A DNA stretch of 64,000 bases from Neurospora tetrasperma FGSC 2508 (taxonomy: Eukaryota > Ascomycota > Sordariomycetes > Sordariales > Sordariaceae). The notes beneath the pieces are model-generated. The model made no database searches and had not been told where the DNA came from. It saw only the letters and a program-made list of their open reading frames with translations. The position numbers and the translations under genes were made by a program. Where the stretch lies: NCBI RefSeq assembly GCF_000213175.1, contig NW_009799104.1, positions 898,205-962,204 of the forward strand, read 5' to 3'. This document shows positions 47,971 through 58,725 of the stretch, in pieces; position 1 is the first letter of the stretch, and each line of letters starts with the position of its first letter.

Positions 47971-49644
47971 CTATCCATGATCCGCTTCGCGTCTTGATTG
48001 TAGACGCTCCTTGAGTGCTTTTGTTGAGGCGTGTGAGTGGGATCGGGAAAACAAAAACATATGGGTTGGGTTATATACACACACAACGATATCGCGACGG
48101 CATGTAATGTGTTTGATGATCATTTCATGCTGATGGAATATGGAAAGGAAAAAAAAGATCGGGGCCGCCTCCGGGGTTTTCTCCTTTTTTTTTCTTCTTC
48201 GTTTTGGTAAGAAGGAGGCTGGCCGACACTTATGGGCTCTTTATTATCTGGTTCATTTATCAATGACTCCTAATTCTGTTTATTGCAGAGCCATATGTCG
48301 GAGGGGGTGTTTCGTGGGGCACCGTGTCATGGCATTGGCTTTTTAATCGAGCGAGCTTGGGTCTGAGTTCTCTTGTCAAATTTTGTATTTTTCTGCGGAT
48401 CTGTATACTACATAGCAATGATTATATGTATGGGCAATTGGTGACTGGGAGGAAGATGTTGTACAGTACCAAGGGACGTGACGTGATGTGATGGTGAAGT
48501 GCTTCTGTCTCACCGTGTCACCGTTCGTTCCCTTCACCGAGGAAGCACGAAAGAGGCGGCGAGCGGGGAGGGGTGCATTCAGTCATCAGGTAGGTGTAGA
48601 GGGCGTGCTTGTAACGGCACCGACGCAGTGAAACCCCAATGGAGCGTCTGATAAGCTGATAAGGGAAAAAAAAAGTTAAAATTTTTCCCCATGTTGTGCT
48701 TGTCTCGGCCAATGGGATTTGGTGGCAGGAGGCGAGGGGAGCCAAGTGCGGGTGTCTTTTGTCCACTGCAGTCCAATCCAGTCCCGTCCTCTCTCCTCAC
48801 GGCCAACGGTCAAAACTCCAGCCGCAGCCCGTTGTTCCCTCCTTCGGAGCAGTCAGTTCTTCCGCTGCGAGAACTCAAGTTATTCCCATCCGACTTGGGA
48901 TAGTTTCAATCGAGGAAACATCCTCCAGGTACGTCCACGAGACGAGAAGAGAGACCCGACCGCATATGCCTTCATTTTCATTTCCCAATTGCCTTGCCAC
49001 TCACTCCATCCATCTTATCTTTTATACATTCAATCGACGCTTTCCTCCACTTTACTCCTTCACACACACCTCACCTTGGGTCATCATGGCATTGGCTGCG
49101 CTTCTTTGCTTTGCACTTGGATCGCTTCACATTTTGAAATTTGCATTCTTTCCGAAATACCGCGTCAATCTTTCAATTGTTTCTTGTATCAAAACATCCA
49201 AAGTTCGCAACATTGTCATCTGATGTCATTGCACTTTGTTTGTTGACTACTCCTTCTGTTGCGATTTCATTTTTCATTGCACAATCGCTGCCGGTGCTAG
49301 GTGGTTGCCCTAGATGGATGTCAACTACTGTACCACTGCAATCTCATGCCACTGCCGGCCACTACCACCACGTCTATTTGCCCATGTCCATGTCGATAGA
49401 AAACCCTCAATTGATCTTTCCATTCACTTGTTGTGCACTCGCGCACTACTATTTCATTCCTCTTGCAGTCATACATGGTTCCCGTTCCAATGCTAATACT
49501 GATGGTAAACCAAAGTGACTATTAGCCACAGTCAAGCTGTGTCGGTCATTGCTGTTGTCCTTCATTGCGACCAGCGGCAATCACTACACTTCAGATATAG
49601 TATAGGTCTACAAGACCATACATGATAGACACAACGGAGTCGCC
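47971..49644. other. Intergenic, likely long leader of the Zn2Cys6 gene
   Basis: 3' flank of the coiled-coil gene, then from about 48700 a pyrimidine-rich, leader-like region. It contains short ATG frames, including a 45-codon hydrophobic one (49086-49223) starting MALAALLCFALGSL, which could be an upstream open frame if the leader is this long. Confidence 0.4.
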
Positions 49645-49687
49645 ATGGATGAAAAGAAGCCTGACCCGGGAGCCGACGAGGTCATGA
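49622..49687 (+). promoter_or_regulatory. Upstream open reading frame overlapping the Zn2Cys6 start
   Basis: ATG at 49622 opens a 21-codon frame (MIDTTESPWMKRSL...) in a different phase from the main ATG at 49645 and stops at 49685-49687, past the main start. If the mRNA begins upstream of it, ribosomes that use it cannot reinitiate at the main ATG without backing up, so it should lower basal translation. Confidence 0.5.
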
Positions 49688-52600
49688 CCGGCATCTCCCA
49701 CCCCTACCCTTCCCCCACCGTCGAGACCACCGATGCTCAGTTCTACCACATCTCGGCCCAGAGGGACGGCGAGTTGGAGCACCAGGCCGTCCAGTCTGAC
49801 GGAGCAGATCAACCAGACGGCCTTCCCACTGTCACCGACCATCATGAAAACCACAACCTTCATGAACTCCAAGAGCTACAAGACCCTGTCTCGCCAAATC
49901 AGCACTCGCGACCAGGACCTTCGCTAAGTAGTGAAGATTTGCAGCTTGCTGCCCAGTTGACCCAAGATCTTGCCCCTGTCATAGCTGCCGCCGCTGCTTC
50001 CCATAACCAGGCTCAGGAAGAGCAGTTACAGGTCCCGGTTCAGGTTGGTGTGCCTGTCCAGACCGAGGATGTGGACATGCAGAATGACACCGGCGACCCA
50101 GACCTCCAGGAACAACTCCAGGTCCAGTTGCAGAACCACAACCATGAGCTTCAGAGCGTGATGCAGTCCCATGCTGAACAGCAGCAGCAGCAACAACAAC
50201 AGCAACAGGGACAACAGCAGCAGGACCAAAATAGTCAGCAGCAGGAGCAGCAAGAGCAGCAGCAGCAACAATCACCTCAACAGCAGCAGGCATCTCAATC
50301 GTCACAACAGCAGCCTCAGCAACAGCAACAGCAACCCCAGGTCCCAGTACAGCCTCATCCTCACTATGTCCAGCAGCTATCACAGATGCAGCAGACACCT
50401 GGACCTACGACCGCCCATCTGTCTACCCACATCCCCATTGACCATCTCGCAGGCACTCACCCTCAGTATGGCGCCGCTGTCCAGGATAGCACTCCTCCCC
50501 GGAAGCGTAGCAAGGTGTCCAGGGCTTGCGATGAGTGTCGCCGCAAGAAGATCAAATGCGACGCCCAATCCGAAGTGTCCGACCAGCCCTGCTCAAATTG
50601 TCGCCGGTCATCTGCCCCATGTCTCTTCAGCCGCGTTCCCCAGAAGCGTGGTCCCAGCAAGGGATACATCAAGGAGCTGGCCGACCGCATCAACACAATC
50701 GAGGGTAAACTGACCGGTGCTGCCGTGCCTGATCCCCTGGATAGAAGGAGGACAACGCCTGCCGAGCCATTTGGGTCCCCCATCCCTGGTGATGACGGGA
50801 GGAAGAGGCCGTACTCGAGCATCTCGAGCGAGACCTTTACTCCCTCAGCAGCCCACGAGCGGCTGGCGGGCTGGGGCTCGGAGGCGAATCGGGCGCCGGA
50901 ACATCGGCCGATTCGTCCGTATCACCCGAATTATCCCCAGATCCATTCGGTGAATGATCTAGTGCCGAAGCCGCCGGCCATGTCGCAGACTCCCGATGTG
51001 AATGGAGTGCAAGCGCAAGTCTCTGAGGCTGCCGCTGATGTGGCGTCGCAGGATGGGTTAGCTAGCAATGGCTTGTCTCAAGAGCCGCTGGAACAGGCGA
51101 GGGAGATCTCTGATGTTGCTTTTGAGTGGTGAGTAATGATTGGGCAAATGGGAATGAGAGACCGCTAACTGTGTCCCAGCTACCTAAACTCCGTACACCG
51201 GATTTTCCCAATCCTAGCCAGCAGGAAAGACCGCGTCCATTCCATGCTCTCACAATGCCCGCCAGTCCTCCAAGAGGCCTTCTACCACGCTCTCTTCGCC
51301 ATGCTCAACCCCATGCTCCCCGAGTCAGCCGGCCGCGAGAATTGCAACTCCTTGACCTCTCATGGCCTTCTCAACGAGTGGGATTCCCAGCCTCGCACAG
51401 TTTCGTCACCAGTTGCCGACCTTGTGTGCCTACAGACGCTCATCATCCTCATCATCGAAGCAGACTATGGCGGCATCAGCGCTGTTAAAGGCCAGCGGGG
51501 TGGTCCCAAGAAGCTTTCCCTGCTGGGCGAGGCGGTTGGCTTGGGTTACATAATGAAGTTGCACCTTGCGCCTCCTCCCGACGTCAATCCGAATATGGAC
51601 CTAGATCTTGATTCGGAGAAGAATATCGCGCTGAGAGCGTGGTGGACGCTGGTTGCCTTGGACCGTTGGAATGCGGTGGGTACGGCGGCGCCGAGCATGA
51701 TCAGCTCGGATGTCGTGGTTACGCCGGGACTGAGGAACATTATGGGTGATGTGGTTTACAGCTACACCAGTAAGTTTGGCCGGTTAATATGGCAAAACTT
51801 TGATCGCTGACAGTGGTCGCAGAAATATCGTTCTTGTTGACACAGTTCATCCCCTTGTTCCTGACCCTATCCGCGCCAACGCCCTCGGACTTTGCAGCCT
51901 TGACGACCAAGAAGCCATTGGTTGCATCCCTCCTGAATGCCCTGATGGAAAGCTTCCGCTGGCAGTTTCCCGCTGATCTCATTACCTCCCCGTCTTCTGA
52001 CCCAACCTTACTACTGGCCTACTGGCACATACGTCTGCTAGCGGACCTGTGCTCAGGAGGAGCCAAGGCAGACTTTGCCCTCCAAGACTGCGCCAACATC
52101 GTCGGCATCCTTACAGGTAACCCAGAGCTGTTGACCCCGCTCAATCACCACTTCATCAGTCTGGTATCCCTAGCGCTACTAGAACTCGAAAAGCTGGAGC
52201 GGACGAAAGACGATGCAGGCCGCTTGCTGAAAGATCTGTTGGATTTTAGAGTAGCAGCCAGTCCGTGGACCAGCGTGGTGCGGGAAAAGATCATGAGCGT
52301 CAGCTTGATCAACAAGGAACGGAGTTCAACAGCCGTCGTCAACGGCAACCATAACAATACTGGTACTTCGAATCAGTCGCAAGTCCAGAGTCATCTTCAG
52401 GCCGTTCTCCAAAGCCAAAGTCTAAGCCAGCCACTACAGCAGCTTGCGGACTTGGCTACCGTGGCCGCTGGGGTGGAACAGAGTGCGAACGACGCGAATA
52501 CGGAAAACATGGTTTCTTCGGCTGCTGCTGTGGCTGCTGCGGCTGCGGCGGTTGCTGCGGCCGCTGCGGCGCATCATCAGCAACAGAACGTGGCGCTGTC

Positions 52601-53786
52601 TTCTGTTACTAATCCTGCTCCACAGGTTATTCCAACTTCTCTTGATCCGGAAGGGAATGCTGGGCAGGCCCGCGGAGAACCCAGTGCGGATCGGGACGTT
52701 GACATGGATATGGAGGGAGCTGCTACTGATAGCAACGAGGAACGCCATACTAATGGCGCAGAGCACACTGAGCCTGAGCAGCAGCAGCACTTCAAGACGG
52801 AGTACAGGTCGGATGAGGAGCACGAGTTCAAGACTGAACCTCAGCCTGAGACCCGACCAGATGACCATCACCAGTCCAGGCAACAACAGCAGCAAGCCGA
52901 GCAAGAGCCACAGCATGTATTGTCAGCAAGCCCAGTTGATGAAAACAGCATTGCTGGTCCGGGGCAGACGGACACTGCATCCGCCCAGGAACCAGCACCG
53001 GAAGTACCTGCTCGGGAAACAGTCTCTTCAGGCACTACTGACTCTCAAAACACCAACAAAGACGACATCACCCCCAACGGTACCTCCGCCAGTCAAGCCA
53101 GCCTCACCGCATCCCTCGCTCTCTCCCTTGGTTCCGGCTTCGGGTCCCTAGGCCTCAACACCGCCGAGATTTACGAGCACTACCAGCGCCAGCAGCAAGA
53201 ACTGCAATTACAAAAGCAGGCCCAACAAGCTGTTCAACAAGCCACCCAACAGTCAGGATCTCAGTCCCAGGTAGAACCCCAAGCCGCCCAGCAGAACCCA
53301 TCACAGGAACAGCAACAGCAGCAGCAGCAACAACACCCATACCATCAGCGGTTTGAACCAAAAGAGGCCACTTCTCAACATCACCCTCAGCAGCCTCAAC
53401 AACAGGTCCAGCAAATCCAAGCCCAGCTTCAACCCCAACCTCAACCAGCACAACCGCCCTCCTCTTCTTTACCCCTATCGCAAGCCCAAGCACAAGCTCA
53501 ACTGCAACAGGTGGTGGCGAAGCAGCAGCAATTGGTCCTCCAAACCCTTCAGCAGCACCAACAGCAGTCGCAGCAGCACCAACAACAACAACAAAAACTG
53601 TTTAGCAGGCCGTACGAGCCGGAGGTGTTTTTGAAGGCTGGGTATTTAACTTGTTTTGGGGATGACCCTGTGGGGTCAGATGGTACCAGCAATGGAAACG
53701 GGTCCGGCAGTGGGAATGGGAATGGATCTGGGTTTACGAGCGGGAATGGGAATGTGACGGGGAATGGAAATGGGACTTCGAAGTAG
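49645..53786 (+). CDS. Zn2Cys6 transcription factor, Rgt1-like, polyQ-rich
   Basis: Exons 49645-51128, 51180-51769 and 51823-53786 join in phase to 1345 residues. The zinc cluster has C295, C298, C305, C316, C319 and C326 (C-x2-C-x6-C-x10-C-x2-C-x6-C). It is followed by the linker FSRVPQKRGPSKGYIKELAD, which closely resembles the KRGPSKG segment after the cluster in yeast Rgt1, the repressor of glucose-transporter genes. A middle region across exons 2-3 (CYLNSVHRIFPILASRKDRV onward) matches the fungal transcription-factor regulatory domain. PolyQ tracts occur at about 178-235 and through the C-terminal third, with polyAla and Gly/Asn/Ser repeats near the end. A role in sugar sensing or transport is inferred from the Rgt1 resemblance. 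An overlapping uORF and an open frame after the stop are reported separately. Confidence 0.93.
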
Positions 53787-54047
53787 TATTTTGAAAGTCC
53801 GACAACGGATTTGACGCCGGAGGTTATGGATGTGGAAATGGCGCACGATATAAGCTTCGTGCCTATGAATCACGAAGGTCAGGACATGGCAGCTGCAGGT
53901 TCTGAGTATGGTACTGGTCCTCCTGGGTGTCATCATTATCAGGGGACTAGGGCCGACGGTGGTGGTGCGAATGGCTTGTGGTCGGACTGGTGTCGGTTGC
54001 TTGGGACCGGACAGAATCCTGAGTCTGAGCGTCCGTTTAGACACTAA
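53787..54047 (+). other. In-frame 86-codon extension beyond the Zn2Cys6 stop
   Basis: After the TAG at 53784-53786 the same frame stays open for 86 codons to a TAA at 54045. The text is protein-like (YFESPTTDLTPEVMDVEMAH, later SFVPMNHEGQDMAAAG) and not low-complexity like the region before it. It may be a former or alternative C-terminus. Confidence 0.5.
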
Positions 54048-54468
54048 TGAGTCTCTTCATGATTTTAACACCATTAATCATTGAACATTTATTTGCCTTC
54101 GACCGTCATAGCTGTCTTGCCTGATACTACACTATTATACCGTACTAGAGTCGATCAGTGGTGATACGTAGTTGACGAGGGACTTGCATGGCATGCATAA
54201 GAAAAGATCACGAATTTAGTGAATGGGAGAGGAAATCTTGACCTTGTACAAGGGGGGAGGGAAGAACCCGGTGGAAGAGATGGTTTGAAATTTAGTACCT
54301 TAGTTACAGTGACAATGACAGTGAGGGTGTAAAACAAAGTCAGTTAGGTACTTAAAGTGTCAAGAGTAAAGACGTGGAAAGAGGAACGACATCGAATCGA
54401 GACCAAGATGGTTCACGGAGATGGCCAAAGGTTAATAGCGATGCGGGAGTCGAACTCTTTTTCTTTGT

Positions 54469-54470
<2 letters not shown>

Positions 54471-54512
<42 letters not shown>
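54471..54512. repeat. Poly-T run (about 42)
   Basis: Uninterrupted T homopolymer as written; length may be unreliable in assembly. It could be the poly-A tail scar of a retroposed sequence on the minus strand, but no body is recognised. Confidence 0.7.
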
Positions 54513-54775
54513 CGGTTCGAGTGAGTGACACCCTCTGGAGTGTGAGTGAATGTTTGGTTCTATATATTGTTTCACCACCACCTGGGTTTTTACACCTTCA
54601 TTTTTTCTTTTCTCTCTCTTCTTGCCTCTTGATCTTGATAGGATTTATTTGCCTTAGGCGGGCGCTTCATTTATCTCCTGACATCTGATGTGGCTCAACT
54701 TTCCGTCTCGGCCTGTCACCTTCTTTTCTTTTCTCTCGTGCAAACATTCACTTGGGCTTTTTCTCGGGTGGACCT

Positions 54776-54804
54776 TTCTGTCTGTCTGTCTGTCTGTCTG
54801 TCTG
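54776..54804. repeat. (TCTG)n microsatellite
   Basis: About seven perfect TCTG units inside a CT-rich segment. The complementary motif ACAG recurs at 57122-57139. Confidence 0.85.
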
Positions 54805-57121
54805 TACCTTTCTCCACAACGTACAACCGTACGTTCAACCTGAATCACGACGCCGTGGCTGAAGGAAGGCTCGAGGGCTCGAGGGCTCAAGGGCTCAAGG
54901 CTGAAACAACCTCAAGGGACCGACTCGTTCCTGACTTGGTATTATTCAATTCAAATTATGTGTCTAGCTCAATTCCCGTCATACGTTTCATCAGCCATCA
55001 GCGTTATAGAGTGCTAACGAGATGAGACATACATGCCTAGAAACATGGGTGATATGTAGAGTGAAAAAAAAAAGAAGAAGTAGAAGAGGACTAGATGGGA
55101 TTGTTGGAGACTTCTAGTGTTTGTGTGAAGTGGAAGTCACAAGTTACCTTATTTACTACATGCTTATCATCAGGTGTTGAAGGTACCTAGCTAGGCATGT
55201 AGTTGTGAGTTTCTGTAGCAACTTTTTAAGTCTACAGGCATGGCTTTCCTTTAAACTGCCTTTTTCTTCAGTGGTATTCTTTCAGCTGTGTTTTGTTAAG
55301 ATCGCAAAGAGAGGGGGGAAAATGGAAAGAGGAAAGGTGTGACAAGAGGAGCACTGGAAGGGTGAAGCAGAAGGAAGGAGAAAAAAAGGGCAAAGCTTTG
55401 AACGAGACAAAAGCAAAGCAAAGCAAAGGCAAACGAAGCAGCAAAACCAAAGGGAAGTAAGTAGTTGAGAGGGAAAGAGTACCTCTACCTACGTAGGTAG
55501 GGTGTTAATGGAAACATGAACAATGAATAATGGCCGGTTTAAATGATTATCTACGACGAGTGTGTGTTGATGTCTCCAAAGAATGTATAGAAATTGTCCG
55601 GCTGTGGTTAAGCTCTTTGTTCGCAGTTTCTAGGTAGATGGCGGAGTTAGGTATCTATACAGGTTCATGTCTTATTGTCTCTGTCGCTTCATTGCTTCAT
55701 TGTAGCAACGTTGTTCAGTAGTTCGTTTGTGTTATATAGTCTAGATCATGATACCCACCATATACTCCTCCCTTCTGATAACCCAAAAAACCACAGTGAC
55801 CAAGCGAGACTTGTATTGGATGTCTCGTCAATCCGATGTACTGAGATGGCACATGCAAAAGCACCGTCTGCTCCTCGGTCGTTTCATCTTATCCGGACTA
55901 TCCTCCATCCCATGTGAGGAGCACTGTTCATTCCATCCGATGTACATAGACCAGCGGGCAGAGCAACTGATGGGTTGTGACAGCCCTGAGTAGACCTAAA
56001 GAGTGGCTTCTCAGATCTTCGATCAAGTCATGCTGATGAGTTTCTGACAAGTAGACTATAAGCCGATGAAGTCCCAATCATGTTATCTGCTCAACAAAAC
56101 TCCATGCCACAAGTATCACCTTTGTTGTCTTGGGGCAGATCGTTGATATATTTGCACCTACAATATCCTGACAACACCATGATCAGCCTGGTGGTACATA
56201 CCTCACTTCCAGATGAGTGTTTCACAGTTCTCTACGTAGCTCATCTGCATGACCTCCATCAGGCTCCTCTCCTAATTCTTGATGCTCATAACTCACTCTC
56301 TGGTCACCTTTGAACACTCGCCCAGCTACCCTCTGTCCAAATGAATGAAGATGGGCAGACCAAAGCGCAACGGGACACCGCGACCTTCCTACAAGCCGGC
56401 ATGTATACCTAAACGGCCTCCCCAACTCAGTGCAGTGTACCATAGTCCTCACCTCATTCATGTAGAGGTATCCTTGCCTCGTGTACCATACTGTAACCAT
56501 ACCGTCCAAAACCTGTAATCCATCCATCCCCCCCTCAAACACTCACAAAGACAAACGGCGGACCGTCCCTTCCCTTCCCTTCGCTCCCCCTTCTTCCAGC
56601 TTTCATCCATCCATCCATCCGCCATCCGCCACCCGCCAACACCCATGAAAATCAATAGCACCTCTTGGTACATAAGTGATCACAAGGAATGGTCGGGCAG
56701 TCTACCGATTACCCCTGATTTTCTCCAGTCAGTCAGTCAACCAGGGCTTGCAAAGCCAGCCAAGAAGCCTAGCTAGTGTAGTGTACTGCGTAGTGTAGAT
56801 GGGCGCGAAGCCAGCCCATACACTAGTATATGGTACTGTGCGTAAAGCAGAAATCATAGCATGTATCCCAGCCAGTACATAGTTCAAAAAGTTCAAAGCA
56901 GGGCAATGCCAGTAAAATTGAAGCGTCTCGTCTGATAAACATCTTGCTCATCGGCATCAATCCTACTAATCCTCGCTCCGGCTCGCTCGCGCAGCTCCAC
57001 ACCCACCCCTTCTCGGCTCTTTCCTTTTTTTCCCTTTTTCGATTTTGTTTTTGTTGTCCACACATGTGCTGTGCTGTGCTGTCCTTATGTCCTACCGGCG
57101 CCATCTCCGTTCTACAGACTA

Positions 57122-57220
57122 ACAGACAGACAGACAGACGGACCCTCTCTCGCTTCCGCCTCCCTTCTCCTCTCCCGGCAAACCAGCTTCAAAGTTCTCC
57201 GTGCGTGTGTGTGTGTGTGT
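57122..57220. repeat. (ACAG)n and (GT)n microsatellites
   Basis: ACAG units at 57122-57139 and a GT run at 57204-57220 within CT-rich sequence. Confidence 0.8.
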
Positions 57221-57688
57221 ATGTGTCCCTGTTGCGCCTCCCCACCCCCCTTCCCCCTGTTCGGGCCCCCCGCTTTGGCCATCTCCCTCCCCGCCTCTCC
57301 GTGTTTTTTCCCCGCCACTTTCATCGTCGTTCTCTTCTGGTCTGGGGCCCCGGGTGCCCGGACTTTTAGATCGATGGCAGTTTATTGGAGAGTACACTAT
57401 GTACACCAATGAATGAAGCCAATGAAATGAAAAAGAGTGTGTTATCTTGAGTTTCAAACTGATGCAATGTACGCATCAGGCCATTATCCCCGTCACTTTT
57501 TCATGCTTGGAGTACAGTATGTAATAAACGAACGATGTCACCACCGGCCGGCCGGGTGGGTGCTCGGGTTTCCGGGAGGTTGGGTACATAGTCCTTCCTG
57601 GTACATACACTGCATACGTATCTCTTCACGTGGTCCTTCACAAAGGGTGTGTAACTTAGCTTAAGCCCAAATAGGGAGGGTGTGGTTA

Positions 57689-57841
57689 GGGCAAGGCAAG
57701 GCAAGGCAGGGCAGGGCAGGGCAGGGCAGGGCAACGACATACACAAGGGAAAGACACCCACAGCGGGGAGAGTGCTCCAGAGGCTAGAGGCTAGAGCCCA
57801 AAGTCCAGGGCAAGGGCAAGGGCAAGGGCAGGGCAGGGCAG
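57689..57841. repeat. GGCAA/GGCAG and GGGCAA tandem repeats
   Basis: Two blocks: 57689-57733 with five-base units shifting from GGCAA to GGCAG, and 57807-57841 with GGGCAA then GGGCA units. They are G-rich on the plus strand. Confidence 0.8.
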
Positions 57842-58378
57842 ATAGTGTTGCTTTAGGGTAGGTTTAGGGCAGGGTAGGCTTGAACCCTTAGTTGGGAATA
57901 TTATCAGATTGGGATTTTGATAGTATAGAAACGTGTCACATGAAGATCAGATTTGAAAATTGGAGGTGATTCTAGCAAAGAGTGGCTTGTTTGGTTGGTT
58001 GACCAGAAAAAGATAGTGTGTATCGGGGAATCACATGTTCGGCGTTAACAACCCTCTCTTACTCCATCATGTATCGACGGCGTTGGGACATCAACGACGA
58101 GCTTCTTCGCCCTTTGTCATGGTGCAAGTGGTTTCAAGTTGTGTTGTACTGCGTAGTGTACTTACTGTACACTACACCTCTGCCGCCATGTGAGTCGTTA
58201 ACGTGGTACCGCCAGCCACCCTTGCAATATTCGGGGACCTGGAGGTGTGCGAAGCAGTCATCTTTGGTTCGAAGAATAAAGTGATCGCCACTTTACAGTT
58301 CATGCTAACCTTCAAATGCCGGCAGAGGTTTGAAGGACAGGAACTCATGCAACTGCCGAACCAAGCCAGCTGTGCTTG

Positions 58379-58725
58379 TACAGTAGAGTGCCCTGTAACT
58401 GCAAGTCCCCTTAATTGCAAAGACCCAGTAAGTGCTAGGAATTTCCGTGCCCGAATTATTTTACTATGGTACAGCCTGCTAACTGCTAAATGCAAAGCCT
58501 TTCAGTGACTCGCCATATAAATTTGCACCTGATGAGGTAGCTAACAGGGGGCTTGGGTACCTCTGTCACCCCTGTTTATGCTGTCACTGGCCCTTAGACC
58601 CCCTCATAAGAGCTGTGATTGGCTGACGCAAGCCCCTGTACAGAAACCAGTAAATGCTAAGACCCAGTAAATGCGAAGAAAATGACATGCCCGGATTCTT
58701 TGCATTTACAGGGCACTTGACTGTA
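58379..58725. mobile_element. Pogo/Fot1-type MITE with TIRs and TA duplication
   Basis: A 343-base element (58381-58723) bounded by TA (58379-58380 and 58724-58725). Its ends are inverted repeats: CAGTAGAGTGCCCTGTAACT on the left against CAGTCAAGTGCCCTGTAAAT read from the right, with 17 of 20 matching and TGCAA continuing both. CAGT ends plus TA duplication are typical of Tc1-mariner superfamily pogo/Fot1 elements. There is no transposase frame, so it is non-autonomous. Inside, the motif ACCCAGTAA(G/A)TGC recurs, with a third close variant and shared ATGCCCGGATT-like text, giving subterminal repeats. It probably depends on an autonomous element elsewhere. Confidence 0.88.

Larger units (their letters stand above)
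54048..58378. other. Gene-poor region with microsatellites
   Basis: No gene supported over 4.3 kb. It holds a 42-T run (54471-54512), TCTG repeats (54776-54804), CCAT repeats (near 56605), ACAG repeats (57122-57139), GT repeats (57204-57220), and GGCAA/GGCAG and GGGCAA tandem tracts (57689-57733, 57807-57841). Short frames here overlap on both strands and have no motif. Confidence 0.5.

Noticed and set aside
53784-53789. Programmed stop-codon readthrough signal
   Set aside because: Context TAG TAT lacks the known TGA CTA or TAG CAA TTA readthrough motifs; the open extension itself is kept as a finding.
57853-57895. TTAGGG-like words resembling interstitial telomere repeat
   Set aside because: Only isolated TTTAGGG/TAGGG words in G-rich simple sequence, no tandem telomere array.
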